Source: Pyropia yezoensis (taxonomy: Eukaryota; Rhodophyta; Bangiophyceae; Bangiales; Bangiaceae). From it: 64,000 bases of DNA. The position numbers were made by a program, and so were the translations under genes. The stretch's first letter is position 1, and each line of letters opens with the position of its first letter. The stretch covers positions 26,748,063 to 26,812,062 of the forward strand of contig CM020619.1 of the NCBI GenBank assembly GCA_009829735.1, in the 5' to 3' direction. Below, in pieces: positions 22,497 through 33,926 of the stretch. The notes under the pieces were generated by a model, which was not told where the DNA came from, searched no databases, and was given only the letters and a program-made list of their open reading frames with translations.

Positions 22497-23985
22497 CCGC
22501 TTGCATGACCTTGTGTCGCCGTCACCGGGCGGGTCGTGGAAAAGGGCTGTGCAGGCGCAAGTACTTGACCTGCCCCACCCAATTCATGGAGCACGTTGCA
22601 TTGCACCGGCGGGGTGGACCAGGGGCGAAGGGTGGTCTGCTGGGACGTGGGTGTCGGGCGGGCGTGCGAGGGGGGCGGCAGGTGTTGGGTCCCCAAGCGT
22701 GAATGTAGTGCGCGGGGGGCCCACACTTTACCCTTGAGTTGATTGGCGAGTGCAAGGCTGGCAAGGGCTATGACCGTGTCAGGGTGTACGCCCTGCCAAC
22801 GCCACACTGGTGGTGTCTATCGGGCGGGAGAGGCTCGGTTTCTCACAGATGAACCACCGCAAAAAACTTGGCACTCGTGCACGCGCACACATTAAGCGTA
22901 TCGCCTGGCAGTCTTGAACTCCCGCCCGGCCTGCGACCGCGCGCGTCGCCTCGCATTCCGCTCTCGCCAGACCGTCTGTGTGTGAACGCCCTTCTACTCG
23001 TTCATGTACTACACGCTTGCCCCGCTACGGACCCCCCAGAAGGGGATGCGCCGGCGAGACCCCATTTTTGTGAGGAGCATGAGGACAACCTTGTCGAGGG
23101 GTATGCGCAGAGTTTTTTTTTTTTTTTTCGCCAGCACGTCGTAAAGGTGCAGGGAGACGCCCTTAATCGGGTTTGCGGGTTGCGGATGCGATTGCGAAAC
23201 CCCTCTCGCGGTACCGTCCGCCCCAGCATTCTCTATTTTTTTTTGTGTACTTTCTGTGGACGTTTCGTCGGCCGACGGACGCGCTACATATAGAGATACG
23301 ACCATCATGTGAGGCATCATGCGCTGTGCTATTTTCTTACAAAAGCATATGACGCGGAGGGCGTCCCTCTGTCTCCCGACCGTCCCCTGCATGTGAGCCC
23401 CGCAGCCGGTGTCAAAACGGACCCGCATTGTACTGTGGAAATGGGAAACCCGCTATGGAAGGGCTATGAACGCGCATTTCTCAGATGGAGGTGCTGGACG
23501 ATAAAGAGTGCTGGCTGGCTGATACTCACCCAGTCATCGAGACCAGACCGCGTGCTGAGTTTTTATCGGTTAATGCTTGCGAAGTCGTCACCCGAAGCCT
23601 TCCCGCAAATGTGTGCCCCGCAAATTTTCGCGTAGGGGGGGGGGGGGGGGGGGTGGGGGGGGGTTCGATTTGGGTGGGGCACATGCACACGCGCGTGCGG
23701 GTGTGGGGGCGCGCAGGGGGACAACGTGAAGAGGGGTCCAAGCGGGGGGGTAGCGTACGGAGCGCAAAGGCCCGCTTGCATTTCTGCGTTCATGGTCCAC
23801 TGGAATGCAGGATGCCGATAATATCGCCAGGCAGTGCAAGGAGTGTTGACTGACCCACCACCTGGCGGGCACAGGGGAGCAGAGTAGAATTTATCGCGTG
23901 AAGAGGAAAACATGTCCTAAAACAACCTCTGTACGTACGGTCGTTTTTCCTCGACCATTTATTAATTTGGCGCTCTGATTTCGAA
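22497..23985. other. No supported gene; homopolymers
   Basis: Contains a T run at 23112-23126, a second T-rich patch near 23236 and a G run at 23635-23662. No coding signal is recognised on either strand. Confidence 0.45.
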
Positions 23986-23989
23986 ACGG

Positions 23990-24100
23990 GGTGCTGTGAC
24001 GCGCACGCATTCGTGCACCCACGCACGCGCACATGCATGCGCGCGGCGCCCGATGAACGGGCATGCACGCGCGCATGCGTGCACGCGCGGCCCCGTCCCC
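23990..24100. repeat. Alternating purine-pyrimidine tract (CG/CA-rich)
   Basis: A stretch of ACGCGC/GCATGC/TGCACG alternation, the composition that can adopt Z-DNA. The same kind of tract lies at 43005-43130, and in both places it is followed by the same pyrimidine-rich and 345-bp repeat block and then a plus-strand gene. Confidence 0.7.
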
Positions 24101-24179
24101 CCACCGCCCTCGCCGCCGCGCTCTGTGCGTCCCACCGCCTACCCTCCCCTTCCCGGCCGTGCCGCGCCCTCTCCCCCTC

Positions 24180-25190
24180 ATCCTCTCCACGGTGTGCCGC
24201 GCCACCTCCCTTCCCCCACCCTCCCTTTCCCGGTTGTCCCGCGCGCTCTCCCCTTCACCCTCTCCACGGCGTGCCGCGCCCCCTCCCTTCCCCCACCCTC
24301 GCTTTCCCGCTTGTGCCGCGCCCTCTCCCCCATTCCCGACCACCCTCTCCACGGTGTGCCGCGCCCCCTCCCTTCCCCCACCCCTCCCCCCACCCCCCCC
24401 GCTGCTGGTGGCGGCCAAGGCGGCGAGTTGTGTGGTGTTCGCGACCGGACCGGTGCGTTTGTTTTGACCCGCTGTGGGTATGGGCGAAGGGGGCGCCGGG
24501 AGGGGGGGCGTGAGGAGGGAGGCGTGAGAAGGGGGGAGAGTGTGGGAGGGGTGGGGTGGTGGATCGGCGGCCGGCCGGGGGGGAGCACGGGCGCGGCGGC
24601 TCTCTTGGGGGAGAGGGGCAGGTCGCGCCAGCACCGGCGGCGCGGTTACTTTAAACCGCGCCGCCGCCGCTGCTGGTGTGCTGCCCCCAAGCCGCGCCCC
24701 CACCCCACGGCCGCTGATTCTCTGCCGTGCCCTTTTCCCCTCTTCTCCCCCACCCCTTCTCCTCCCCCCCCGCACGTGGCGGCGGCCAAGGCGGCGGGCT
24801 GTGTGGCGGTTGCGGCGGCCGGACCGGTGCGTTTGTTGTGGGGGGGGGGGCGTGAGGGCGGGGGGGCGTGAGGAGGGGGGAGAGTGTGGGAGGGGTGGGG
24901 TGGAGGATCGGCGGCCGGCCGGGGGGGAGCGCGGGCGCGGCGGCTCTGTTGGGGGAGGGGGGCAGGTGGCGCTAGCACCGGCGGCGCGGTTTCTTTAAAC
25001 GGCGCCGCCGCCGCTGCTGGTGTGCTGCCCCCAAGCCGCGCCCCCACCCCACGGCCGCTGATTCTCTGCCGTGCCGTTTTCCCCCCTTCTCCCCCACCCC
25101 CCCGCCTCCCCCCCCGCAGGTGGCGGCGGCCAAGGCGGCGGGTTGTCTGCTGTTGGCGGTCTGTGTGGTGCGCGTGGTGGCGAGGCCGAC
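24180..25190. repeat. Tandem repeat block, unit about 340-370 bp (copy A)
   Basis: First comes a pyrimidine-rich minisatellite (CTCTCCACGGTGTGCCGCGC units, 24180-24400). Units about 340-370 bp long then start at about 24409, 24779 and 25119 (partial). Each unit has GTGGCGGCGGCCAAGGCGGC, a G-rich stretch, an inverted repeat (GGCGGCGCGGTT facing AACCGCGCCGCC around 24630-24660), GCTGCTGGTGTGCTG, a long polypyrimidine tract and CCGCAG, an acceptor-like end. The ParB-like gene starts right after it. The same block occurs at 43150-44035. Confidence 0.75.
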
Positions 25191-25215
25191 ACCCCTTGGT
25201 GGCTCTCTAGGACCG

Positions 25216-28200
25216 ATGGCACCGGGAAAGGCCGGTGGCGGTGCCCGTGGTGGTGGCCGTGGCGGTGGTGGCGGCGGTGGTGGTGGCGGTGCCCGTGGTG
25301 GTGGCCGTGGCGGTGGTGGCGGCGGTGGTGGTGGCGGTGCCCGGGGTGGTGCCCGGGGCGGTGCCCGGGGCGGTCCCCGTGGAGGTCCCCGTGGTGGTGG
25401 TAGTGGTGGCGGTAGCGATGGTGGTCGTGGCGGTGCCCGCGGTGGTGGTAGTGGTGGTGGTAGCGGTGGTGGACGTGGCGGTGTCTCTAGTGGTGGCAGC
25501 ATCGGTCACGGAGCCGATAATGGCGACCGAGGAGTCGCTTTGCGTAACGCTGATCGCGACGGACGTGGTGACGATGACGGCCGACGTCGGGATAGTGGCG
25601 GCACTGACCGACTTGGTCACGCTTTTGGCGACGCCGGCCGAGCTCGCCAAACGATTCGTGACGCTGCTGATCCTGGTCACGGTCACGCTCGAAGCACCGA
25701 TCGCGGTGGACGTGGAGGCGATGACGGCGGACGTCGAGCTGATGGCGGTGGTGACCGACCTCGCCCGACTTCCCGTGACACTACTGATCGTGGTCGCGGT
25801 CACGCTCGAAGCACCGATCGTGGTGGACGCGGAGGCGATGACAGCGGACGTCGGGCTGATGACGGCGGATGTCGAGCTGATGGCGGGGCTGACCGACCTC
25901 GCCCGACTTCCCGTGACGCTACTGATCGTGGTCGCGGTCACGCTCGAAGCACCGATCGTGGTGGACGCGGAGGCGATGACGGCGGACGTCGGGCCGATGG
26001 CGGGGCTCACCGACCTCGCACGACTTTCCGTGACGCTGAGCGTGGTCGCTGTAGCATAATATATAATCACCGATCGGCATACCTAAAAGGTAGGTACTCG
26101 AAATAAGATGTGCCAAAAACCCCAAGTCTGGCTCGAGCTGTCAAGGATTTCGCCCGGTTGCCTAGTGGTTTGAGCGCGCAGTTCCGCTTACTTGCCAAGG
26201 GCCCGGGTTCGATTCCGACTCTCCGATATCTACTTTTTCGTTATTCCACAATGGTGGAGCAGCAGGGGATCTCGCACGTGCGAACAGGGCCGAGATACAC
26301 GTGGCATCATGCAACGTGCGAACAGGGCCGAAATACACGTGGCGCGAACCGGCTGTAAGGAATGACGAGAAAATAGGTGTCGTTGCTAAAATTGGGGAAT
26401 TCCTGAACGAGAGGGCCGGGGACTAGGGCCCAATCGGGGACGATTTGGACTTAAGGAGAAGGTTATGTAGCAAAATACGTAATCACCGATCGGCTTATCT
26501 AAAAGGTAGGTACTCGTAATGAGATGGGGAGAAAACTCCAAATCTGACTCGAGATGTCAGGGATTTCGCCCGGTCGCCTCGTGGTTTGTGAGCGCCATTC
26601 TGCTTGCTTCTCAAGGGCCCGGGTTCGATTCTGACTGTCCGATATCTACTTTTTCGTGATTCCGCAGTCGCAGTCGTAGCGCCGAGCGTGACGGTCCGGG
26701 CGGCGGTCGGGGTAGCGGTGGTGGTGGCGGAGGTGGTGCACCAGCGGGAGCGGGTGAGGCGGGCCGACCAGGCGGTGGTGGAGACGGCGACGGTCGTGGT
26801 GTCGCTGGCGGCAGTTCTGGTCGTCGTACTGGCACCGGCGGAGCGAGTGGGTCCGGCGGACCGGGCAGTGGTGAAGACGGCGATGGCCGTGGCGTCGCTG
26901 ATGACAGTCGTTCTGACAGCAACTCTCGGACCCTGTGTGACGATGAGCAGCTGCTACCAGCACCAGGGGATGTTCCAGTACCGTATATGGACAGTGGCGT
27001 GGTGACGGCGTCGGCGCCTACATGGGTCGGTCCTACCAGCGACTACGTTATCGCGTCGAAGCGGTATGTACCGATCAAGGCCATTCGCATTGCCCTGCGG
27101 ACGGTGCGTACTATCAACCGCGGCACTGTCGACGAACAGCTGCGGTCGTACTGCGACTTTGGTTATACGACCACGTACGGAATGATATCCGTATGCGCGG
27201 ACCCAGAGTGTCCCGGGGCCGAGGATAGTTTTTTACTCGTGGACGGCGCTCATCGACGGACGGCGCTGCGGGAGCTGCACAAGGAAGGGCACGCCAACGC
27301 TGTCGGTGAGGTGCAAGTGGCGGTCATTGTTCGGCGTGAAGGGCAACCCTTAACGCTCATGATCGTCCTCACGTTGGGTGTGCGCGCCAACTCGACGGCC
27401 GCCAAGGCCAAGGAGATGAGCGACTTGGACAACATCCACTTCATTGCAAGCTGGCTACGAGAGTACAACGACGGCCAACCTTTGGGCAAGAAGCAGTCTC
27501 AGTACCAGCACAGTATGTCGGACCTCATTCGCATCTTCTACACCTACGGGGACAACCGGAAGCAGGACCCCATGGACGTGGACCTTGCTCACCGTGAGTT
27601 CGATGAGGTGGACCGTGAACAAGAGGACCAAGACGATGCGACCGCCAGGGGCGGCCCGGAAGCGTCCCGTATTGGCAAGGCCGTATTGCGACGCATGATC
27701 AAGATTGCCCTGATCTACATTGAGGACGAGCGGTCTGGCGAATACAGTATCAAGAGCATCACCGACTCTGTGGGCTCACGGGGCGAGCACGCCTTGACGA
27801 CCGAGTCGTGTGCGTCTCGGGCACTTTGCACTTTGCTGGGCGTACCGCTGCAGTACTGCAATGAGGTGCGCTTGTGGATGCTCCAGGTCGGTTGGGAGTG
27901 GACGGGTCGTCGCAACGCGGGCAACAATGCCATCCGGCGGCTGACACGGGGCACCGACTCTGCGTTCTTTGCTACTCTTGTCGATTTCGTCCGCTTCGCG
28001 ATCAACGAAGCGAAGACGCGGCGCACCCTTCTTCGCCTCGCATTGGCCAAGGACCGTGCAATTGAAGAGGCGCAGGCGCTTACGGCTGGGTGTGCCGTCT
28101 TCACACACAGAGCGCCTCTGACGGACGTTTTGAAGCAGAAGCGTCGCCGACAGAACCTCTCGCTGCTGGACGAGCTCCAGGTGTTGGTCCTCACCAAGTA

Positions 28201-28477
28201 CGACGCTCCACAGCCAACGGCCCGAGCTGGCTTGGCTGCGGGTGGCGGTGGCGGCGGCAAGGGCAAGGGCATGGGTCGACCCGGAAGCAGGGGCACGGCG
28301 ACGTCGGGTGGTGCAGAAGACGTTTTCAGGTTTGTGGAAGACCTGTCGTTTCACGAGCTTTTCTTCCCCGAGTGGGCAGCCAAGGTGCGGGCCTTCATAA
28401 CCCCTCCCCCGGATGAGCAGGACCGCCCCCTCCCTACAGCCACCGCGTCGGGTACGGCGCAGGGCCGGTTTACGTGA
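25216..28477 (+). CDS. ParB/sulfiredoxin-like protein, interrupted by a TRIM
   Basis: The ATG at 25216 opens a long G/R/D-rich region: (GGGGR)n, then about three units of DRGGRGGDDGGRRADGG with ARSTDRG. A miniature LTR element (26050-26666) sits in the gene. Its 5-bp target duplication is phased so that the host frame on the left is the same codon phase as the frame on the right. After it come SGSGGPGSGEDGDG and the folded part. From about 27040: YVPIKAIRIALRTVRTINRG, VDEQLRSYCDFGYTTTYGMI, SFLLVDGAHRRTALRELHKE and GEVQVAVIV, matching the ParB N-terminal/Srx pattern (VPIxxI, then VDGxHRxxAL). A helical region (27600-28200) and a glycine linker follow, then FRFVEDLSFHELFFPEWAAK, ending in TGA. 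Bacterial relatives act as nucleases/CTPases or partner with DNA methyltransferases; here the role is unknown. The 3' end overlaps the next frame by about 65 bp. Confidence 0.65.
26050..26666 (+). mobile_element. TRIM (miniature LTR element), copy 1
   Basis: Two direct repeats of 201 bp (26050-26250 and 26466-26666), beginning TGTAGCA and ending CCACA/CCGCA, flank a 215-bp interior with no coding capacity. A 5-bp duplication GTCGC lies at 26045-26049 and 26667-26671. The interior starts with a primer-binding-site-like TGGTGGAGCAGCAGGGG (26252-26268) and ends with a purine-rich tract before the second LTR. Each LTR holds a tRNA-like segment with A and B boxes. The two LTRs differ at roughly one position in eight by eye, so the insertion is not recent. 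It lies inside the ParB-like gene. Confidence 0.85.
26158..26216 (+). promoter_or_regulatory. tRNA-like Pol III promoter (A and B boxes) in TRIM LTR, copy 1
   Basis: TTGCCTAGTGG at 26158-26168 resembles the tRNA A box (TRGCNNAGYNGG), and GGTTCGATTCC at 26206-26216 matches the B-box consensus exactly. Their 48-bp start-to-start spacing fits a tRNA without an intron or with a short variable arm. The 3' LTR has the same pair at 26574-26584 and 26622-26632 with changes. Confidence 0.7.
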
Positions 28478-29918
28478 AGAGGGTGGCAATAGTGCCGTCG
28501 CGGGGACCAGGCCTGATGCCGATGCCCGCATGGGTCGCCGTACCGGTGGCGATGGTGACGGCCACGGTGCTGGGGATGGAGCTGGGAGAGGAGCTGGGAG
28601 CGGACGTGGCGGAGGTGATGGTGGGGTCGGTGGCGGAGGTGATGGCGAGGTTGGAGGCGACCACGTGACCGGCACCGACGGGGCCGCTGGTGGTGACGGT
28701 GGCGACGGTGGCGACGGTGGCGACGGTGGTGACTGTGGCGACGGTGGTGACGGTGGCGACGGTTACGACAATGGCGACGGTGGCGACGGTGAGGACGGGG
28801 GCGACGGCGGGGGAGCTGGCGACGGCGGGGGCGGTGGCGACGGCGGGGGTGGTGGTGATGGTGGCGACGGCGGGGGCGGCGGGGGCGGTGGTGACGGTGG
28901 CTACGGCGCGGACAAGGCACTTGCTGTGCCTGACGTTGCGGGCACAGCCGGCCCCGAGGAGCCGGCCCACGGTGGCGACGGTGCCGCCGGCGACGGGGGC
29001 GTTCGCAAGTCAAACCGACTCTCGCGCCCGCGCAAAGCAGGTTCGGAAGAGGACGATTCTGATTCTAGTGACAGAGCGCCCGTGCCACCGCCCAGAAAGA
29101 AGCGTCGCCCGACGGCGCCGCGGAAGAAGGCGAAGAGTGGTGCTGGTGCTCCCGGTGGCCGCGGAAGCGCTGGCAGTGGGGGGGGTGGCCATGGACAAGG
29201 TGGCGGTCATGGGGCGTTTGCACGCAAGCGCACTGTCACACCAGGGCGTCCAAGTGTTCCAGGAGGCTCTCAGGAGGACGACGACCAGGCCTATGAGGAT
29301 ACCGTACCCGACATCCCGGACAGAAGGAAGGAGGCGGCCAAGGAGAATCGCCAAGCATTGGACCTCTCTTCCGGGCCCCGTGATACTGCTGTGCCGACGC
29401 CGCTGCCGCCCTTTGCTCTCCTGCTACCCCTAGAGCACCAGAGCCGCGACTTTGCTCCACGGTCCACGTGGGACGCAATGGGTAATGCGGCCGAGACGCT
29501 CATGTGTAACCGTGGCTTGGCGCTCCTTGGCTACACATACCTGGCCCTGGACATCCCCACCGCACCACCAGCCGCGGTGGAGCGCGATCGACATATCCCC
29601 GACACCCGTTTGCTGCTGACCGACCTCGCGCGTATCCAGTACGGGACCGAGCTTGTCGAGCGAGGCTGGGCGGTGGTCAAGCACGCAATGACCTGCATGA
29701 TCCGTGTGGAGGGTGGTGGTGGCGCGAAAGTCGGCGCCGACGGCGCTGCCGTCTCGTCTGGATCATCCACACCCCCGACCAAAATGGACCCCGTCGTTCG
29801 TTCTGTGATCAACAAGTTTCCGGGTGAAGCCGCGCTCAAGGACGACGACCCGATGTGGACGCCCATCCACAACGTCGACCTTGGCAAGGTCGACGAAACC
29901 GCAATGAAACGTGGTCAG
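28413..29918 (+). CDS. N-terminal part of putative dioxygenase protein (split by a chromovirus)
   Basis: The frame opens at the ATG at 28413, overlapping the end of the ParB-like gene by 65 bp in another frame, so either an overlapping start, a frameshift or a spliced connection is involved. It begins with a long (GGD)n low-complexity region (28540-28910), then a basic, probably nuclear block RKKRRPTAPRKKAKSG, then ordinary globular sequence: STWDAMGNAAETLMCNRGLA, LLGYTYLALDIPT, LLLTDLARIQYGTELVERGW, AVVKHAMTCMI. The frame runs up to the chromovirus insertion at 29919. The target duplication (GTCAG) places the same codon phase on the far side, at 34396. No domain is recognised in this half alone. 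Confidence 0.55.
28690..28910. repeat. GGTGGCGAC-type simple repeat
   Basis: Nine-base units encoding Gly-Gly-Asp repeat almost perfectly for about 200 bp within the dioxygenase N-terminal region. Confidence 0.85.
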
Positions 29919-30387
29919 TGTGGCAGTATTGACCCCCAGGTAGGGGGGCAACACGTGCCATGCAAGGGGCGGCAGGCCACTAGCCTGACCCGTTCTTCCC
30001 CCCTGCATTTGGGTCCATATTCCCTAAGTTTGGGATAGTTAGCTTAGTAGTAAATCCAACTTGGATTTGAGGGTTTTCTGCATTTATCGTCTTGAATTTG
30101 GGGGGGCCGGGTTGGCAGGTGCATGGGTGGGAGATTCTGAGTGGCGAGATTCTGAGGGGACCCTGGGGGGATAAGGGGAGGGACAGCGGGGCTTGGCCCT
30201 GCTTCCCCGTCCCGACCAAGAAACTGTTGGACCACACACCATCCTCTTGTTTGTCAGTGGGGGGTTTGCCCCACAACAGGGACAGAGTGTGTGCGACTAG
30301 CACTGCTTCCGGTTCTTCCGACACGGGAGGCAGCACTTATACACCGCCCCAACTTGGGTGTCGTGTGTGCAAGTGGTTTTTGCCACA
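29919..30387 (+). repeat. 5' LTR of chromovirus copy 1
   Basis: 469-bp LTR beginning TGTGGCAGTATTGACC and ending TTTTTGCCACA, matching the 3' LTR over its whole length and the LTR at 56360-56828 in inverse orientation. Confidence 0.93.
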
Positions 30388-30944
30388 TTTGGTGGAGCAG
30401 CAGGGGACAGAGGTAAACTTTACCTCCGGGTACACCCGGGTGTAGGGGACCCTCTGTCTCAGAGGAACGGTGGTCTTGGACTGTGTCGTGTGGATCGTTA
30501 GCCAACACGGCTGGACCGGACCCCCCGACGTTCGGGAAACTCTCCGGTGACGACTTTACTCGGGCGCCTTTGAATACTGGCCAGACACAGGGTGTACCTG
30601 GGGTCGCGCAGGTGCTAGAGGCACTCCAGCCAGCAGGGCCGTGGGTATTGGTGCGGGCGGTATGCCACCGCGACCCAGTCGGGTGTTCACCCTGAGGGTC
30701 TTCCTCGGACCGGTGGTTCGCACTTCGGCCACCGAGTGGTACACTCAAAGGGAACGTCCCAAGGTGAGAGGACTGTGCCCGCGAGATCCACTCGGGTTGG
30801 ATTTAACTTCGGCATAGAGCCGTCGCCAACTAGGCGGGTGGAGGACGGCGGACCTTCACTCGTCGGTGATGGGCTCGAGCCTGTGACAGGGGTCGTAGCA
30901 AGTTGCTACCCCCGCCACCCTCAAAGAAAGTATCTTTGATCGGG

Positions 30945-32073
30945 AGCCAAGTTCGGCTATATCGACAAACATGAGGGACCGGCAGTAGCGGTCACCCTCA
31001 ACGCGGGCGCGAGTAGCGACCCGAAGTCCGGAAAGGAGAAGCACCAAGCCAAGTCGGCCGCCTCTCCTCGTCCCCATGTGAGCATGGAGGGTGTTCCACC
31101 CAGGTTGAGGGTTCAAGTTGAACGCCTCTTGGACCAATATCACAAGTTGCGGGATGGTCAGTTGGGACACATGAGAGCCACCCAACACCGGATCGAGTTG
31201 AAACCCGGTGTACCCCCTACACGCCAACAACCGTATAGGGGAGGGCCCCGTTCAAGAGCCCTCGTTAAGGAGCGCTTCAACAAAACTATTGTTCGGCAGC
31301 TGCCCCACTATGTGATTGAGCATGTGAAAACGTGGGACCAATACATTTCTATTCTTACCACTGCCTACAATTCGCAGGTTCACTCATCTACCGGGGAAGT
31401 ACCCCTCGCTTTTGTGACCCCCCGTCGCGTGCGGTCTATTGCCGTGCGGCGGCCGCTCCAAACTAGGGAGGATGGCGGCAGTACGCCTACTCCTACTGAG
31501 AGTAAGGCGGAGTTCGCTGCTAGGCTTGAAAAACTCATCCCTAAAGTCAGGGCTGAGATGGACAAAGCACAAAAGCGCTACAAGCGTACCTTCGACAAAA
31601 AGGTGCGCAACGCCAAGCATGTCCCCGAGCAGGGTGACTGGGTACTGGTACACTCGCACACCCCGACTGGGGGTAAGTTGGTATTCCAGACGAAGGGGCC
31701 GTACCAGGTCCTTCGTACTGATGGGCGGCGCTTCACCATCGAAAGTGACGATGGGGTCCGCACAGTGAACGGACAGGACGTGGTCAAAGTTGCACCACCG
31801 CCTGCAGGCGACCCAGCTTGGGCGCGGGCGTTGGAAGCGTGGCGCCTACCCTCGCTGCCTGCGACCAAACAGGGCCCGCAGGAGTACGTGTTCGATAAGT
31901 TCATCGACCGCGGCTGGGATGAGGACACTAACCGCCTCATGTTGAGGGTGCGTTGGTTCGGCTATACAGCCAAGGATGATACGTGGGAATATGTGGAGGA
32001 CCTTCCCGCTGAGAAGGTCCGGGCATACTGTGCCCGGAATGAGATATACCTTTATAGCCCCCCCTCAACGTGA
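30945..32073 (+). pseudogene. Chromovirus pol remnant: integrase C-terminal region and chromodomain
   Basis: The first 290 bases match the region following protease in the longer copy (VPPRLRVQVERLLDQYHKLR). The rest is the end of integrase (ENxWDQYISILTTAYNSQVH-like, SSTGEVPLAFVTPRRVRSIA) followed by a chromodomain (EYVFDKFIDRGWDEDTNRLM, LRVRWFGYTAKDDTWEYVED). Chromodomains at the integrase C-terminus define chromoviruses and usually direct integration to particular chromatin. The reverse transcriptase and integrase core are absent. Confidence 0.85.
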
Positions 32074-32289
32074 GGGAAGGCCGGGTAACAGTGCCAAGAG
32101 AGTGCTTCATGTCGAAGTGGTACGCAGAGTGGCTTTTAAGTACAGCCCTAGCCCTCACACTCTCACAACAAAGGCAGCTGCCAACTAGACATGCATGCTA
32201 GACTCTCCCACCCCACGGCCCTCGCCCTCACGTGGAGGCGAGCGGCGAGACCCACGGCGATAACGCTCCCCACCAGTCGGCGGGGCCGG

Positions 32290-33790
32290 CGGCTCCTAGT
32301 CGGAACCGTCGCGCCCCTCACGGTCGCGCAAGTGGCGCCGACCCTGGCTACTCTTCTGCTTGGTCTTGCGCGCAAGTTTGCGACGCAGACGCCGGACAGA
32401 CTCCGTCTCCGACGGGGTGGAAGACTCCGAGACGGAACGAGACAACTCGTCTTCCGATACGGAGGGGGACCGCCGTGAGTGACGGCGACGACGGCGAGGA
32501 GGCGAGTATGCCCGGCTTGCCCGACGCTTGCCGCGCCCAAGTGGGGCCGGCTGGGGCACAATCGACCCAATACGAGCCATCTCGGTAGTCATGAACCCCG
32601 CTACCGACTCGCAACTTGCGGTCGCCACAGCAGTACGAACGCGCTCCTCAAGTTGAGGAGTCTCGGAAACTTGAAGGGTTGCAGCCGACGCGGCCAACCA
32701 AGAAATGGTGCGCACCAACGTGGTGATCATCATCTCGGCGGTCAAGGGCATGGCCGGAAGTACCAACTTGGGGTAGACCGTGAGTAGGGTGGCCCCCAAG
32801 TTGGGGGACACCGGGGTGGATGTCTTAACAGCAACGCTTATCGGGATGTCCCCGTGCGGCTGGAGTGGGACAGGAGAAAGCGGAGGGGCTCGCCGAGTTG
32901 GCGGAGCCCGAGAGTAACAGCAACCCCTACTCGGGGCCCCCGCAGTGAATTGAGTCATGTACTCATCGTGAGATGGCACGGCCATAACGATGGCGTTGTC
33001 CGGGGGAGGCGCGGTGTGGCGATCCACCCCCGGGGCATACGGGTAGCCCCCGATGCCCAACCCCTCTTGAAGTACCACACGGCCGTCGTAAAGTTCACGA
33101 CCGACCTAGACAAACTGGCGAAGTGTGCCATCGTCCTTGGGCCCGCGGGAAGATCGGCGCAACTTGAGCTCGATGCTCTCCCACTCGATGAGTTTATGGA
33201 GGCGCAGCATCTCCTCGAGTAGAGTGAGCTGTCCCGATGAGCACCCCTCAGCAACAGGCTGAGGGGTGAGCTGCTCCAAACCTTGGATAAGCCGGGGGGA
33301 TAGATGCCAGAGCATCCCCCGCCGCCGGACACAAGACACCCAGGTCGACATGACCTCGAGGAGCCACTGGGTTGCCAACATGGCGAACACCAGGTGGTCC
33401 GGGCTAGCCGTCAACATGACGGAGCCGAAGTGGTCGAGCAACAGTGGTAGAAGCGCCGGGTGACGCGGGCATGCCATCCCCCGGAGCGACCGCGGGGCCC
33501 CCACCGGAAGTCCCGGCGGGCGCCACATCGCAGGATGTATCCTCCATCCGTTCATCCAGGCAGTCAGACTTCAACCCCTGCGTCATCATGGCTCCCCCCC
33601 AGTTAGGGAGAGATGACGCGGCTGCAGCTGCACGAGAACCACCTCCAGTTGAGGGGGGGGCTCGGATCGCGGGTTGATGGGTGGCCTCCCCAGCGTGGGG
33701 CGGCCCAGAGTAAGGTGAAGAGGATGGTTTGGTGATGGTGAAGTGAGAACCGGGGAGAGCAAGCTGCCGAGTGGGCAAGCTTGAGGAGAG
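32290..33790 (-). pseudogene. Antisense additional ORF of chromovirus copy 1
   Basis: Runs opposite to pol between the chromodomain and the 3' LTR. It corresponds to the ORF at 57167-58993 in the other copy: a start region DERMEDTSCDVAPAGTSGGG, a middle part (HLVFAMLATQWLLEVMSTWV) and an arginine/serine-rich tail (RRRRRHSRRSPSVSEDELSR). The copy is broken and somewhat shorter. No family is recognised. It is not a normal gag (no zinc knuckle), and the sense-strand gag lies at the other end of the longer copy. Confidence 0.7.
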
Positions 33791-33926
33791 GGGCGGTCAA
33801 CGTGACCGCCTCCACGTCTACGTGACGTACCAGGGGGAAAGCAAGTTGCGCCCCCAAGGCCGCGATGTGCGTATCTACGCCCCCTTGCAGGGCCGACCGG
33901 GTCGGTCGGAACTGAGGAGAGGGGAG

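Noticed and set aside
26158-26216. A genuine tRNA gene
   Set aside because: A and B boxes are present, but the segment lies within a repeated 201-bp LTR, has no convincing acceptor stem, and occurs in all four LTRs.
26051-26667. TRIM copy 1 acting as a GT-AG intron
   Set aside because: The GT and AG at its edges would not preserve the host frame; only the 5-bp-duplication edges keep codon phase, fitting an insertion.
28690-28970. Threonine/valine-rich minus-strand ORF
   Set aside because: It is the complement of the Gly-Gly-Asp repeat of the plus-strand gene.
32290-33790. Antisense ORF of the chromovirus taken as a host gene
   Set aside because: It occurs in the same place in both element copies, between pol and the 3' LTR, so it belongs to the element.
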